64,000 nucleotides of DNA from Archilochus colubris (Eukaryota; Chordata; Aves; Apodiformes; Trochilidae), in NCBI GenBank assembly GCA_023079485.1, contig CM041083.1, positions 107,696,054-107,760,053 on the forward strand. Reading direction: 5' to 3'. Made by a program: the position numbers and the translations under genes. Numbering within the stretch: the first letter of the stretch is position 1; each line of letters starts with the position of its first letter. The notes beneath the pieces are model-generated. The model was given only the letters and a program-made list of their open reading frames with translations, did not search any database and was not told where the DNA came from. Shown piece by piece: positions 49,086-62,716 of this stretch.

Positions 49086-50738
49086 GGCACAAGTGATCTA
49101 AAAATTCAGAAGAAGAGGGAGTACTGGAAGTGAAAAAGCAGATTTTACTGGTAATTACCTAAAGTAGCTAATCACAGAATAATTATTTTCCTAGAGAAAA
49201 TGGTGATTTAAATATGTCAATCAGAAGAAACATGATTATTTGAAAACAAGTTTCATCACTTGGAAATCTACTACACATTCCTCTCACATGGCGGGTCTCC
49301 AAGAGGATGCTTCAAGCAGTAATCCAGGTTGCAACATTCTGTGTTTAAATGATGCAGTCACCTCTGATTTTTGTAGCCATCCTAGTTCCATGGCGTGCCT
49401 ATGTGCAGGACTGTTTTAGCCCCCTTTACAGCATTGGAAATACCTGAAAGCTTTTCTGAGAGACTGCAGTGAATTAAAAAGACTAACAAAGGACACGTAA
49501 GACTGTACCAACGCCATTTTATACTGGAAGACTGGTAGCACAGTGATTACCATAAAATTGTATTTATGAGCAGTGAAGATTAACTTTCTTAAAAGGCACC
49601 ATGTTCTGCATACTGGTCTTGTTTTTCTAAGTAAATGTTACATCTAAGAGGCTGACAACATTTTTTTTGTTCGTTTTTTTTCTTCAGATCATTTCCTATA
49701 AATTAGAAGGTTTAGCCAAAGACTACTCTTTTCTACTGTCAGCACTGCACTTGTGTGTCTGTTTGTATGTGATCATCTCCACAAAGCTTGTTCTAGTCTG
49801 GTTCTCAAGTGGGCAGCCCTGTCCTGCATGTGCCCCACTGCCACTCACTCCCTTGATGTTATTTCAAAACCCAGGCAGCAGAGGCATTGTCTTTTTCATG
49901 GGGCTATTGTTGGAAAACAGGGATTTTGCATCAAGCCCATCAGTAGAAATCCATGCCCCATTTTTACCAATATTCTTTGGTCCCATTGCTTTGGTGTCTG
50001 TACAAATGCTGACAATTGCCCCTGTTTGAAAAGCTTTCCTTCCAGTTTCTTGAGAAATATACACAGGGACTGGGTGGGGGAAGGGCAAGCAGGGGCAGGG
50101 GAGATGGTCCCCAGCAGAGCCCATAGCTGAGTGCGTGTTCCCAGTTGTCAGCCTTACACCAAAATGAGCAAGGAAAAAAAAACCAGAGTCGTTAAACCAG
50201 ATACTGACAGAGCAAATAACTGGACTGTTCAGTATTAGGAACGCTTGCTGGCAAAACCATCAGTGTGTGAATGCCCAGAGCACCCTTCTCATCCCTGCAG
50301 ATGGGACCTTCACCTCAGCTCTGAAGCTGCCTGTCAGTTCGGTATGGGGGAGTCCATATGCATCTTGTTGCATTCCTCAGTGTAGCTAGGACACCCTCTG
50401 GAGTAGTTCAGCCACCTGTGAAATAATATACATAAAAATCCCAGTATCGGAAGAAAGACATCCCTGAAACAATTTTACTCATTTTCAGATTGAAAAATGT
50501 CATCTTATGTTTGTACAGAGCACCTGTGCTTCTCAGGTGTCCATTTTGGCTCTTTCTTGTGTTTTAAAAATGTCCAAGTCTAAACATTTTCTTTTTCTTC
50601 ATGCTAAGAACGTGTTTGTGCTGCAAAGCTAGTGAGCAGGGAACACTGAAATCCCATCTTTTATGTGCATCAGACTTGTGTACCTGAACAGATGGCAGAC
50701 ACTGACTTGAATTGCAAACTCAGGTTTATCTGGAACCC

Positions 50739-50744
50739 AATAAA
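50739..50744 (+). promoter_or_regulatory. candidate distal polyadenylation signal AATAAA
   Basis: A canonical hexamer (CCCAATAAAAGG) followed about 35 nt later by ATTTTTTTTTGGTTTTTTTTGTG, a strong U/GU-rich downstream element. It is the best-supported 3' end of HUNK in the window, giving a UTR of about 2.2 kb. Confidence 0.55.
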
Positions 50745-51261
50745 AGGTTAGGGGAGGCAGGAAAGAGACATGAAATTTTTTTTTGGTTTTTTTTGTGAAA
50801 ACCCAGTAAATATGTGAAGAATCAGAATGAAAACAGATGTTAAATCTTTTATTATATTTATAGAGAATATATGAGTACTACACAGCTAAAACGTAACCAT
50901 GTATCCAGCTTAGACAGTAGCTATGTACAGTCAAACTGCAGTGACCATAGTAGGGACTTACTTAAATACAGTAGTGGAAATTCCAGGGGGAAAAATTTGT
51001 ATTTGTTATCATTATTAAATATATGTACTTTTTGAACAAGATTGCCACGGACTGCTGACTTTGTTTGCCAGGTTACTACGTAGCAAAGATTATCTAAGTA
51101 CAAAGACAACCAGCAAAATGGTGAAGTGCCAGAAGTATTACCACCCCCTTTACATTCACCCATCAAAGACTATCCCTTTGAATCTGGCTGGTGACTTGCC
51201 TATAAACCCAGAATGACCTAAAAGTCACAAGGGGATTTTTCTCTTGTTCAATTTGAACCCT

Positions 51262-51544
51262 TTGTAAGTTGTTTTAACAAGCAACAGGAGAAGAGGAAAT
51301 GGGCTGAAGTTGTGCCAGGGGAGGTTTAGATTGTACACTGGAAGAAACTGCTTCACTGAAAGAGTGATTAAACACTGGAATAGGCTGCCCAAGGTGGTGG
51401 TGGAATCAGCATCCCTGGAGATGTTTAAAAGACATAGAGATGTAGTGCCTAGGGACATGGTTTAGCACTGCACATGGTACAGTTAGCTTAATGGTTGGAA
51501 TCCATGATCTTAAAGGTCTTTTTCAGCCAGAACAATTCTATGAG
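51262..51544 (+). mobile_element. CR1 LINE 3'-end fragment
   Basis: AGAAGAGGAAATGGGCTGAA, GTGCCAGGGGAGGTTTAGAT, then TTCACTGAAAGAGTGATTAAACACTGGAATAGGCTGCCCAAGGTGG and GATGTTTAAAAGACATAGAGATG. It ends CTTAAAGGTC..CAATTCTATGAGTG. It is a sense-orientation CR1 of about 280 bp, moderately diverged. It lies just beyond the likely HUNK polyadenylation site. Confidence 0.93.
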
Positions 51545-54500
51545 TGTATGCTTATCCAAGTTCTCTTTGTCACCAGTGGAGCCCAGTATCTCCAGTTCTT
51601 CCCAACTTAAAACAGAACTCAAAAATGATGGGAATTTCTCCTCAGCAACACATAGCTATATGCAGATACGAGAGAGGGAATAGAGTTGGCTGGTTCAGGT
51701 GTGAATCCAGCTTTTAAACAGCCATAGTTTTTAAACATGTTTTTAAACACCTCAATATAAAAAAAAACAAAACAAAAACCAACCAACAACTTCTGCTGAT
51801 CAGCTTTCTGTGCCTCTTTAGTTAATATCTTCAATTGGTTGGGACTATCCCTACATTCACCAAGCATAGCAGAGCCCTGCACACTGACCATCTCTTGCAG
51901 CTTCAGGTGAGGCATTGCTGCTCTTGATCCAGCAGTTCTTATAAGTACTATTTCTTCTTCCTCCTACCACTGTACAACTCTTTTTCCTAAAACAACCAAT
52001 CCAAAGACCACCAGAATCAGCTGAGGTTTTTTTCTGGTGTTTTTACAAGCTTGACACTGAGCTTGTAATGCAGCTGTTTGAAATACACTGTACATGTCAG
52101 GTTGTGCACTAGGGAAAGGAGCACTGCAGAGCTGTGGGTGCAGGTTGGAAGCACCTTGACTTTATGGGGTCCTTCTGAGGTGCTATTTACCTGCATAGCC
52201 TAATGGAATCAATGGAGCAGCTATGAAGCATTTAAGAAGGGTTATGCAGACTAGCTGATCACTGGAGAGCAGTTCAGGATTGAAAGTAATTTAATTCAGG
52301 CTCTCTGCCTGGAAAAATTTATTCAGCAAGGCAAAGAGCACAAATCAGCATCTCTAGCTAGGGGTGTTGGCCTTTGTACTTGTCTTGTAAATGGGCTGAT
52401 AAATATTAAAATTCCCAAGGACCTAGGTTTAGAAATCCTAAAAATAAATAGTGGTGACTTTCATACTTTTGCACTTGACATCACTTGATCTTTGCAACAA
52501 AATCTCTCAGTGTGTAGCTGCAGAATTGTTGGGTCAGGTTTGGAGGAGACTTTTAGCTCTCCAATGTACCAGTAAGATGGTTTGTCAGCCACTCCCTGGG
52601 GGCAGCTGAGCACAAACATGCTCAGGCCAGCAGTGCAGCTGTGGTAAGTGTGTGGGAGAAGGGAAGGGAGAGGGGTAAGGCTCAGTGGTCAGTATAGCTG
52701 TGCTGTACTTTTGACAGACAGATTGTGTGTCACTGTCAAAGTGTGAGGCTGGTGGGTAAACTCTTGGCTTGTTGCTGGAACCAGGGCTGCTGCTAGTCGT
52801 AAGGGAGTTTATGTGATATTAGATACACCCCCTCCATGACTGGTGTGATAAAAACCTCCAGCCCAAGGGGAAGCAGCCCATTTGTAATTGTTAATTTGTA
52901 ATTAAGCTTTAAACTTTATTGCTCGAATCACCCCAAGCTCCTAAGGCCCTTGCTTATCAAGAGGTAAGGTGAAGTTTCAGGGATGCTGTTGCTGTGTGCA
53001 GTGGTTTGGAGTTTGCCCTCCTCTACTCTGCTTTTTTAATACTTGGTGGTCAGTTTTATTTTTTGTTTCCCCTTTCACATAGCATCCCCGGAGCTCAGCA
53101 ATACTGGGGCCTGTTTTTCCTATTAAAAAGTTATCACAGTGCTGTAGACTGAGAGCTACAAATCACTCACGTGCAGAAATACAGCCGTGTGGCAAATACA
53201 TTATTAGGTGTGACTCCTCCAGTCTTTCAGCAAGCTCCCTGCCTCCTACTTCTGTGACTTGTTTGCATCGGAGGAGGTCTCAAGCAGGAATAGCACCGGG
53301 GGAATAAGAGGGTTCAACTTGATGTCATGGCCTCTCATTGAGAGAAACTTCCTCAGGAGTGCCTGAGGAGAATGCTTCCTCAGGAGTGAGTGAGTGACTG
53401 TCTTACTTGCAGCAGGCTTTCTGTCAAGGGAGCTACTTTAGCATTAATTCCTTATCCGTGTATATTTGCATGGGTTTCCCCAGGCATGTTTGCCTTACCT
53501 GCAATTGTTCCTCACAAAGACGGTTTGCAGATGTGTGCAGGGGGAGGACAGGCAAAATAATTTTGAGCCTCTTCAGTGTTTAATAGCAAAAGAAACCTGT
53601 AATACAACACTTTCTGTTACTTAGGTACAGGCAATTAGCTGCTGTTAGAAACAAAGGGTGTCAGGATGAAGCCTGAAGAAGCATTTGGAGTTCATCTGAG
53701 CATCTTTGCTGTGTGCCTGCTTTTGTCAGGGCAGAGAAATACCCAAGAGAGAAGAAATAAGAAGAAGTTTATTGCTTAAAGGTGAGTTAATTTAAAATGT
53801 CGGTCAATATCTGAAATCAGGACTGTTGCATTTTTGAGATACAGATTATAAAGAAATATATTCATTAATATTTGTAAGAATACCACTCTTCTACCTATCT
53901 ATAATTGTAAAAATCCCTTAATTTGTTGCATCACCTGCAACCAGAAAAGATAGACTCAATCTAAAACAAAGAGAACAAGAGCCACCACAGGCTTTATTTT
54001 GAAATAGCTTCCTCTTTCTGTTTCACAGAAGGAAACAGAAGTATTGTTCTGAGCTTATAGCACAGGGGTGGCTGTTTGATAAAATGGTTTTTTCCCCCCC
54101 CATCTCTACCTGCCCCCAGATGAGTTGTTTCCAACTTGTCTGCGTGTGGTCTTGGACCTGTGTTTCCTCTGCAGCCCAATTGAGCTGACCTGGTCACTGA
54201 TCCTCATAAAATCTGTGAAAACTTCAGATTTCAGAGACCACCTCTGGTTGAAAGCAGCCTGGGGGGCTCAGACATTGTTCGGGAGACTGAACAGCTTGAT
54301 CTGGGATCTATGACAGAAATATCTTTTTCACCCAACGTTGACCCAACTGTTACTGCAGGGAGTATCCAACACATACTGATACCCAATGCATGGGGCATTT
54401 ACCCCAGGAATTACTTGGGCATTGATGCAGGAAATCTCCTGGAAGGCCTGGCACTGAGATTGCGCAGTCTACCAGTCCAGCCACTGGAAATGATGGGGAG

Positions 54501-57500
54501 GTTTGGTGCCTGATGTGAGGCTCCACTTTTAAAACACAATTTTAATGCAGTTAAAAAGTTTCTGGCACTTCTGAGGGAAGAATACAGTTTTGTAATTGCC
54601 AGGCTTTTAGCAAGTTTTGGCAAGTTTTTGCAGCTTCTGTCTTTCAGCAGGTCTCTGAGTACAAACCCTCAGAAAACCTTCAGAGTGCCTGCAGGTGGCC
54701 TTTGTGCCAGGAAGGGGTCTGTCCATTCCCATGAGAGCCACCCACATTGGACCAGACCATAAAGTCTTTGAAAAACAGTGATGGGCAGATTTTTGAGAGG
54801 AGGGTGTGTTGTTTCTAGCTACTCAGTTCCCCAAAGACTGCCTTGAAGATCACGGCACTGCAGGAAAAAGGGATTTTGGGTGGCAGAACCAAATCCCTAA
54901 GTGAAAGCTGGAGGTAGGATATGGAGTTGCAGAAGGTTTTGAAGGATGAGACAAGCTTCTGACATGATCTTGCTGAGTGTGATCAGCACCCAGCGGCATT
55001 GTTGGGAAGTCCTCCAAGCACTGCCCAGAGACCTTGGAGCTCATTCTACAAAACACCACCAGTGCAGTTGGGGGAGCAGGGAATTGGGAAGCCACCCTCA
55101 AAGTTAAAGCAGAGCAGAAGTCCCCAAGGGATGACATCTCTAAAACTGGGAGGATCTGCCCTAACATTTTAATTAGGATGCTTTCAGTAAGTCCTCCAGA
55201 AAAAAGTTCCTCTCTCATATTTGCTAATTATCACTTTTCAAAGAGCAATTACGTAGAATGCAAAACAATTTGAGAGGGGTGAAAAAGTCCATTTTCACAG
55301 CATGGCTTCTGAGTGGAGGAGTTAGCTACCCCAACAGAGTGTGTCTTAAATCAGTGCTTAACTCTCCAGTCCCTGCAGAGGCCAACAATTTGTGATGGTT
55401 TATGGATTAATTTGATTTTACATTGAACCCTAGGGCTATTGATAGGCTTTTTACTGATGGCTTTGAGGCTTACCTTCTTAACAACCATGTGCAACACAAA
55501 CCTTCTTATTTGGTTACTTAAGCACACAGCAAAATCGCAAGTTACAAAACCAGTCTGGCTGTAGGAAAACAATGGTGTATTGGGTGTTGCAGCTAATATT
55601 TTAACTCACACAGCTGTTTCATCAGGCACCTTTGAAGAGGAGAAAAGGGAAAGAGAAGCCTCCCTCCTGCTGCTCAGTAGGTGGCAGCTGCACAAGGTGA
55701 ACTTTTGGCTGCATCCTTCAGGTGCTGGCTCAGGGAAGGTGCTAGCTAAGGGCAAGAGGGCAGGAAGAGGAGACCTATCTGAGGGGAGTGGACTGACAGT
55801 AGGAGCCCTAGGGTGCAGTGCTCCAATGGGACTTTTCTGTCTTTGCCACAGCTAAAATAGTGCTCAGAACAAGGAGGTTTCATGCATGCTTTTTGGCAGC
55901 TTCCATGAGGCAGCATGTCCCCCTCATCCCTGGGTTGGCAGCTGAGCCTTGGGAGAGGACAACAACTCACATCATTCCAGTGGAATGAGAGCTCCATGGG
56001 AATTCACACTTTGGTGAGTGTGATTTTCAAGTTTAATGGGAATAAAATGCAGCAGTATCTTGAGCCTCTGAGATGGGCATGACATGGGATGAGCAGAGGA
56101 GGATATCTCCCTGGTGGAAAGGTGCTGCTGTTGCTGCCATCTGATGTCTCAAGTGATGTGCAGTGGCTGGTATGGGACACACTTGGGGCATGTGAGGAGC
56201 TCGGATGGGATTAACCAGGATGTGGAGCCCATCAGTGCTGCTTCAGGGAAACTGGAGGCAAACAGAGCCTGGGAAATTGTGAAGGAGAAGTTAATATGAA
56301 ACACCTCCCTCAGAGATGAGTGTCTTGAAAGAACAGGAGAGAAGATTACATTTACAGCTAAGCACAACTGCCTCAGGATAACATCTGTGGCTCTGGGAGT
56401 ACTGCTGGATGCTTGCTTTATTAGCACAGAGCAGAAGAGAGCTCCTCGATTTGGGCTTATATTCTATGTTAGGAGAGAAAATCTGACTTCAGCCTGTATT
56501 CAGCTACATACTGGTATTTATGGGTAAGTCCCATGCCTCTACTTGCTGTGTAGCAAGAGCATGGCAGAAACCATTGAAGCAATGACTGTCCTGTTTTGCT
56601 TTCTCTGAGAGTCACCTCACTAATTATTAACTCAGACAAACAAAAATGGAAGGCAGGCAGAGGGAAGACAAGGAGTAGATGAGGAGCTGCTCTCCCACAG
56701 CTGGAACCTCACAAAATCAAGGCTGAGGCTGGATCATGTACCCCTTTCTTCTCATGCCCACCACCCTCCTCCAGCTCTGCTGACTTGTTTCTGCCCTCTC
56801 CCACCTTGGGGCTGTTTTTTTGGCACTTCATAAGGAGTGACTGCAGGAGGTGGCAAAGTTGAAAAATAATTAACTTATTTACTGGGATGGTTTTCAGCTC
56901 TCTTGAGCCCACATTCTTTGTCACCGTGGAGAGGGGATGGAAGCACATGGATGAGGTGGGGGTGCCTGTCACCCAACCAGCCAGGGCAGCCCCTGCAACC
57001 AGTCCAAGGTCCTGCAGAACGTCACCCTCAGATGCTTTGCTCCCAGGGAGGACCATGAGTGACAGATCTCAAACAGAAATCAAAGGCCTTTTTCTTCATT
57101 TGAACGTGAAGGAAAATTTCAGATGAGAAAGCTCCCTGATCTGCACATGCTTGCTTCAGCAGTGGGTCTGCCTCAGCCTTCATAGCAAAACCTGCTCAAC
57201 CTTTCCCATCCACAGCCCCAGAGGCAGGAAAATCTGTTTTTCCTGCATGGGAGAAAGAGGACACAGCACATTTGGGCAAAGGTGGCATCACAGTTGCCAG
57301 GAACAGGGCCACACTCCATCAGTGTCCAGTGATAACTGTGACAATTCACCAACACTTCTGACCCAAACCTCTTGCAAGCAAATTGGAACAATTTTAATCC
57401 ACTATTATAATTTCTGCAGGTTCAAGATTCTGCCAGGGGCTATGCTGCAGCTTAGCGAGACAGCCTCAGGGTGCAAAGCCTCAGGTGAAGAAATTGTTAT

Positions 57501-58331
57501 GTTTGGGCAGTGAAATTAGGTAAGAATATAAAACTGTGTCCTGGATGATGCTCTGAGCTAAGAGAATTCCATGTGTGTGGAAATAGAGCAAAATAATTAC
57601 AGTTTAATCAATTTTCCCCCAAAATAAACTGTGCAAACTCAGAAAATAAACATTTTTAAGAGGACTGCAGAGAAACAGGTGAAATCGCAGGGAGGATTGC
57701 TGAATGCAACATCAAAGACAACTTCTGCCTCAACAGTGGCCCTTGCTGGCCCAGACTTCTGTTGGGCCAGTTTTGATGAGTGCATAATTTCTTTATTTTT
57801 AAGGAACGCATAACAGGGCAAAGCCCCATGGCCTTCTGGGGCTACCACAACACCAGTGACATATGGCCTAAGTCTAAGAGCACAGATTGAGATAAAATAT
57901 GAGTGCATATGGTGGTTTTCCCCAAGCTGAAACCAGTTCTAACCTTTCCCCTTCCTCAGCTTGGAAAACAGCTGCAACTGATGCTTTTAAAGGCATGCTT
58001 TATCTTTTTCAGCAGCTGTGTTTTGGGTTTCTCTGCTGAACCAGCAAACTGTTCGGTAGATCTTCCACAACACACAATTTGGCTGGAGCATCTCCATTGA
58101 AGTTTTGGGGGGCTGGTACAATGTCTGAAGGTTCAACAGCAAGCAGAAATGGAGGTTTCCCACTTGACAGGGCTTCCTGGAGACTGTTTCAGGCCTAGCC
58201 CAGGCAGGAAAGCTGCAGAACTGCTTTGAATCAAATGCAGACATGTTTCTCTAAGGTTTAGGTGCCTCTGGGTGCAAACAGGAAGATCTCCTTTGCTAGG
58301 TATTCAGTGTAGCGGGAGGAGCCCTTCTTGC

Positions 58332-58436
58332 TCCTAGGGCTGATCCTGGGGCCTCGGGGTTTAGCCCATTCCTGGACGATGTCCTAGGGCTGTTCCTGGG
58401 GCTCCGGGATCTACCCCTTCTTGCCTGCTCCTGGAG
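58332..58436. repeat. GC-rich direct repeat, period 50
   Basis: TCCTAGGGCTGATCCTGGGG at 58332 recurs as TCCTAGGGCTGTTCCTGGGG at 58382, and both are followed by GC-rich C/G-run sequence and a CCTGG block. Two diverged copies, clearly more GC-rich than the surroundings. It may be part of an unidentified avian repeat. Confidence 0.7.
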
Positions 58437-59059
58437 CTTATTGAGCTGTGGACTTCTCCATCCTCCCTGAAGAGTGAGAGCTCTCTCCATGGGTGTCAGC
58501 TGCTCTCTTATTGGCCCCCTGCTCCTGCACATGCTCAGGAGGGAGGCCAGACACAGGTGAACCCACACCCACTCATCAATAACTCAGGGCACCTGGTCCT
58601 GTCTCACTACAATTCAGTATACCTCAAAGCCAAAATTACACTCTGGCATTGTGAACAGGTATGGCAGTGTGTCTGCCCGACCAAGAAAACACTGAGCGCA
58701 GGAAGAGGAACAATTATTCAGGATCTACATCTATTGTCTTTACATCTGTAGTAATGGAACTAGGCCAAAGAAGAGACTTAGAGTAGGGTGGGTTGTCTTG
58801 TGCATCACAAGAACAATCTATTACCATGCTCCAGGGACCCCTTTCACAGCATTTCCTTTAACTATTTCATCCATTTATGCATCTGGATGTAACTCCTCTG
58901 TCCTTTCCTGGCAACTGGGTGAGGATGTGAACCTTCAGCTGCTCTGGGAGTTTCATATGAAGTTTTGCTGATGGCTCTGCATCAGCAGCACCTGGTTAAA
59001 AAATGCTTTCCTTGCTGTCCTGAGGTGCCTCTGGACGCAGTTATTCATCGCTGCTCTTT

Positions 59060-59203
59060 TACAGAGTGCCTGTGAGGTTGTAGATTCACCTCCTGTAAGG
59101 CTGCTGAAATACACAGAGCATTTCTGGGGGTGCCCTACACAGGGATAGGATTTGGACTCCATGATCCTGATGGGTCCCTTCCCAATGGGCAGATTCTATG
59201 AAT
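59060..59203 (+). mobile_element. CR1-like LINE 3' end, diverged
   Basis: GGTTGTAGATTCACCTCCTG, then GGATTTGGACTCCATGATCC, TGATGGGTCCCTTCCCAATG and AGATTCTATGAATT. It follows the CR1 tail order (gactagatgatcctt..gtcccttccaac..attctatgatt) but with many changes, suggesting an older subfamily. The start is approximate. Confidence 0.7.
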
Positions 59204-61689
59204 TGATGCATAAATCCATGCAGTTGTTAGCCACAGTTGTCATTCCCCTCCTCTGGGTTCAATGTCACACGGACTTGCTGAGGGGGTAGGGATGGTGCAG
59301 GGCTGCCTGTGAGAATTCAGCAAGGAGCTGCCAGCACTTTGGTGCAGTTTGTCTCTGATCTGTCAAATCCCATGAAAGGTCTGAATTTTCTTTTAGCAAA
59401 TTCTTAAGAGTAGTGCTTTCTTTTCCAGGACTTGGAAAAGATGCCATATTTAGGTTTGCTTTCCAGGAGGGTGCTTTAAACTGAGTGCAGTCCCCCAGTT
59501 CACCAGTACCAAAGCACCAGGAAGGGGCTCACATGTCTAAAAGGTACACGCTAGTCTCAGCTCCAAGACTTGTGTTTGTGCAGGACTTGGCAGAGCAGAG
59601 TCTGACTGTTCCTCTGATGAGCAAGTCCAAACTCCCACCACCTCACCAGGGACAGGGATCTGATCCATGCCATGCGGATTCCGCTGCTTTGGGAAATCCC
59701 ACATAAACATCTGGCCTACACACATACTGATAACTGGGAAGGAAAAACTTCTCTTTGCCTTTAGCCACTGCAGACCAGCATGGGGAAAAAAAAAAACAAC
59801 AAAAGAAAACAAAACTAAAACCTCTTTCCCAAAGCCACCCCTTAGTGCTCAGCTGATAGACTAAGCCCAAACTGGTAACTTTGCAACAGTCTCCATAGTG
59901 ATTAATTGTACCTCCACAGACAGGGCAGCCTGACTTGGCAGGGATGCAGAAACAGAAAGCCTCCTGGCATGTGAAAAAACTGGCAAAAGGCGTTTGATTC
60001 CTGCTCTGTATTGCCATTGATGCTCCTTGGAGTCTCCAGGTCTGTGGAAGGGGCTGAGGTGGAGAGTTCCCCCTGCAACCCAAATGAATTACTTCGTGGA
60101 AGACACCACTTCCCTACTGCAACTGATCTAAATGCTTAAGTGATTAGAAGGAGTGGGCTGACAGCACTGGGGGATGAAAATCCTCATTGTGTTTGGCAAC
60201 ACGTGTACTGAATGGTCCCTCCAGGAAACAGAGATGTGGCATCCACCTGAGCCACTCACTGCCTGTGGGGTGGGATACCTGGGTGAGCTTCTTAAGAGAA
60301 TGATTTAAGGGTGGTCAAACACTACAGGGAAGAAAGGATGCCATAATAAAAGTGTCCTCCACTTTTTCTGTCTTTGCAGATGTATTCTGTGAGAGCCTAG
60401 CAACCCTGTACTGGGCAAATGCTCCTCTTTCCAGGTCATCCTTTTCTCCTGATGTTTTCTGCTTCTCAACTTGTGGTTGCCAAGAGAGTAGCTTTCATGG
60501 ACAGTGTCATCTTCAGAGAGTCCTCTCTTATCTTTATTCAGTTATGTTCAGTCCTCTGAATGAAGACACCAAATCCCTAGCTCTCAGCCAGATTAGAAAA
60601 CTGATCAGTTTTCACAGTTGCCTGTGCATCCCAGGTTAGAAGAATAAGATTATATGGCATTCACAGACAATCAGACCCAGCCTATTAGAAGGGATGCTGA
60701 CACCTTGCAAACCATTTTTACAAGTGTTTTAAACTGACTGTCCTTACCTCAAATCCTTTCAGGGATGTTAAATGAAATCTCAAAAGCTGGTTTCCTAAAA
60801 CCATTGTGGCTTGTATTTCGTGCTCAGGTGGTGAGGGCCAAGAAAAGCAAACTGCTGGCAATTACCCTTGTCATTCCCTGTCTCAAGTCCCAGACAGCAC
60901 CATGGTGACGGCACTGCTTAGACCCAGGTACTGACCTGGAAACATGATACAGCTGTGTGCTTATTTTTTTTTAATCTTTGAAAGAAAAAGTAATTGACGC
61001 ATTGGAGTGGCTGCTGTGCCTTCAAAGTTTTAAAGAGCTACCGACTATAACATATTTATAAATAGTCAGTAATATAATCTGAGGGTTACAGTTATGTATT
61101 CATGCATTTTTAGTAGACATGAATATCATCGTACATGAATATATAACTCACAGGTGTCTGCTACCTGACTCACACACAGAGTAAGTGGGAGAAGACAGAC
61201 TTTCAACATGATCACTTGTTTTCTGTCCCTCAGTGCATGTGTCTGTCTTCCCTAGTCATTACTGCACTGTTGACCCAAGCTCTGCTGCAGATCACAGCAA
61301 CTGCAGAAATCACTTTTTTTCTAGAAGTTTCATGAGAATACACAGGGAGATAGAGAAGGTAGAGCACTCCACTCGCACAGAGCATGGGCTGCAGGCAGCA
61401 TTCCACTCGCAACAGAAACTGCAGTGCCTGCTCAGGATGTGGTTGCTGTGACCACCACAGCCATGGAAAAGCTTCAGTCAAAGCCTGAGTCCTCCATGGG
61501 CTCCACAGTCTCTGGCCATGGGACTGATCTGTGGGAGGCTTGTCTTAGTTACTGCCTCTGCTTATGCAACTACTCTTTTTTCACCATGCAGTGATGCCCC
61601 ATTCCCTCCCCCTTTAAAATGCAACCAGCTACTCCAACTGGGTGCTAAATTCATCATCTGAGTCCTTCTCAAATCCCTGGCAAGCATCA

Positions 61690-61753
61690 AGGGATTTTCT
61701 TTTTTCCTTCCCTTCCCTTCCTTTCCCTTCCCTTTCCTTTCCTCTCCTTTTTA
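61690..61753. repeat. pyrimidine-rich TTCCC/CTTTCC tract
   Basis: About 60 bases of only C and T (TTCCCTTCCCTTCCTTTCCC pattern). It is irregular and much shorter than the intron 2 CTTC tract. Confidence 0.9.
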
Positions 61754-62640
61754 ATTCACGTTCTAAAAATTCTTGTTGACAACTTCTCCCTATTTGTCCC
61801 TCGTTTAAGTTTATTGTATAAGCTATTCCTTAGGGCTATAAATTGCATCCTAGGGAAGTGTTTTATCCTGCGAGGGAGAGCCATGCTTCTGACAGCCACA
61901 GAAAGGGAGATGAGATCAAATCAGATTAATACCTTCTCTGCTGCTCATCAGGCTGGTAGAGTCAGACAGATGAGCAGATGTTGACCAGCATTGAGTGGAG
62001 GAGACACTCATAACTCCTGGACTGAGGCATTCCTGCACTGCACTGTGCTTGTTCAATTCAGCAGTGAAACTTTTTTTTTTACCAGTCAATGGGGACTCAC
62101 AGGCTCCTGCTCTGAGTCAGCCGATGGAGGAGTATGATTGAAGGATCTGCCTTTGCCTTGGGAAGGAGCTGAGCTGTCTCTGCTGACTGAGGGAGGTGGC
62201 TGAGTACCTCTGTATAAATCCTTGGAGAAGCTGCAGCTTCTAGTAAATCTGCTTTTTTAGCAATGTCAAGTGCTCTCCTATTCAACAGGCCTGGTCTCCT
62301 GCAGTGTTATTCCTCCTTTATTCTTCAATGTGCTGCTCTATAAGCAGTATAAAAATAGCCTATCTTCAGCCAGAAGCCTTTCCAAAGCTGCTGTGCTTGA
62401 ACAGAGGGCAGGGGAAGGGGCACAGGAAAGAAGTTATAGTTAATTCCATGTTGTTTTCCAGTGTTTTTTAATCCCTCAGTTCTCTGGAGAAAAGACTGGC
62501 AGGACTTAGAAGAGCTGCTATGAGCAGTGACCTGAAGAGACTGGAGGAAGATGAGGCTGGTGAAGGGGATTCTCGCAGCCAGGTGAGACATCAGAACCGT
62601 AATTCCTTCTCACACATGAGAGCAGAGCACCTTTAAGAAA

Positions 62641-62716
62641 GATACACACAAAGAAGGAAGATACACACAAAGAAGGAAGGTACACACAAAGAAGGAAGGT
62701 ACACACAAAGGACAGA
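62641..62716. repeat. 19-bp minisatellite, four copies
   Basis: The unit G(A/G)TACACACAAAGAAGGAA repeats at 62641, 62660, 62679 and 62698. The last copy diverges at its end. Copies 1-2 have GA and copies 3-4 have GG at the second base. Confidence 0.95.

Larger units (their letters stand above)
48551..50765 (+). other. HUNK: probable HUNK 3' untranslated region
   Basis: The non-coding sequence after the TAG has no recognisable transposon for 2.7 kb, which fits a transcribed 3' UTR. Several ATTTA-like stretches occur, for example TTGTATTTATGAG near 49560. A first AATAAA lies at 49080 and a better one at 50739. The HUNK mRNA of mammals has a 3' UTR of several kilobases, as I recall, so transcription may extend further. 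The end coordinate is inferred from the second signal. Confidence 0.55.

Noticed and set aside
31880..56220. Shared CACTTGGGGCATGTG near 31.89 kb and 56.18 kb
   Set aside because: Identity covers only about 15 bases, with patchy similarity after it. Not enough to define a repeat family by eye.
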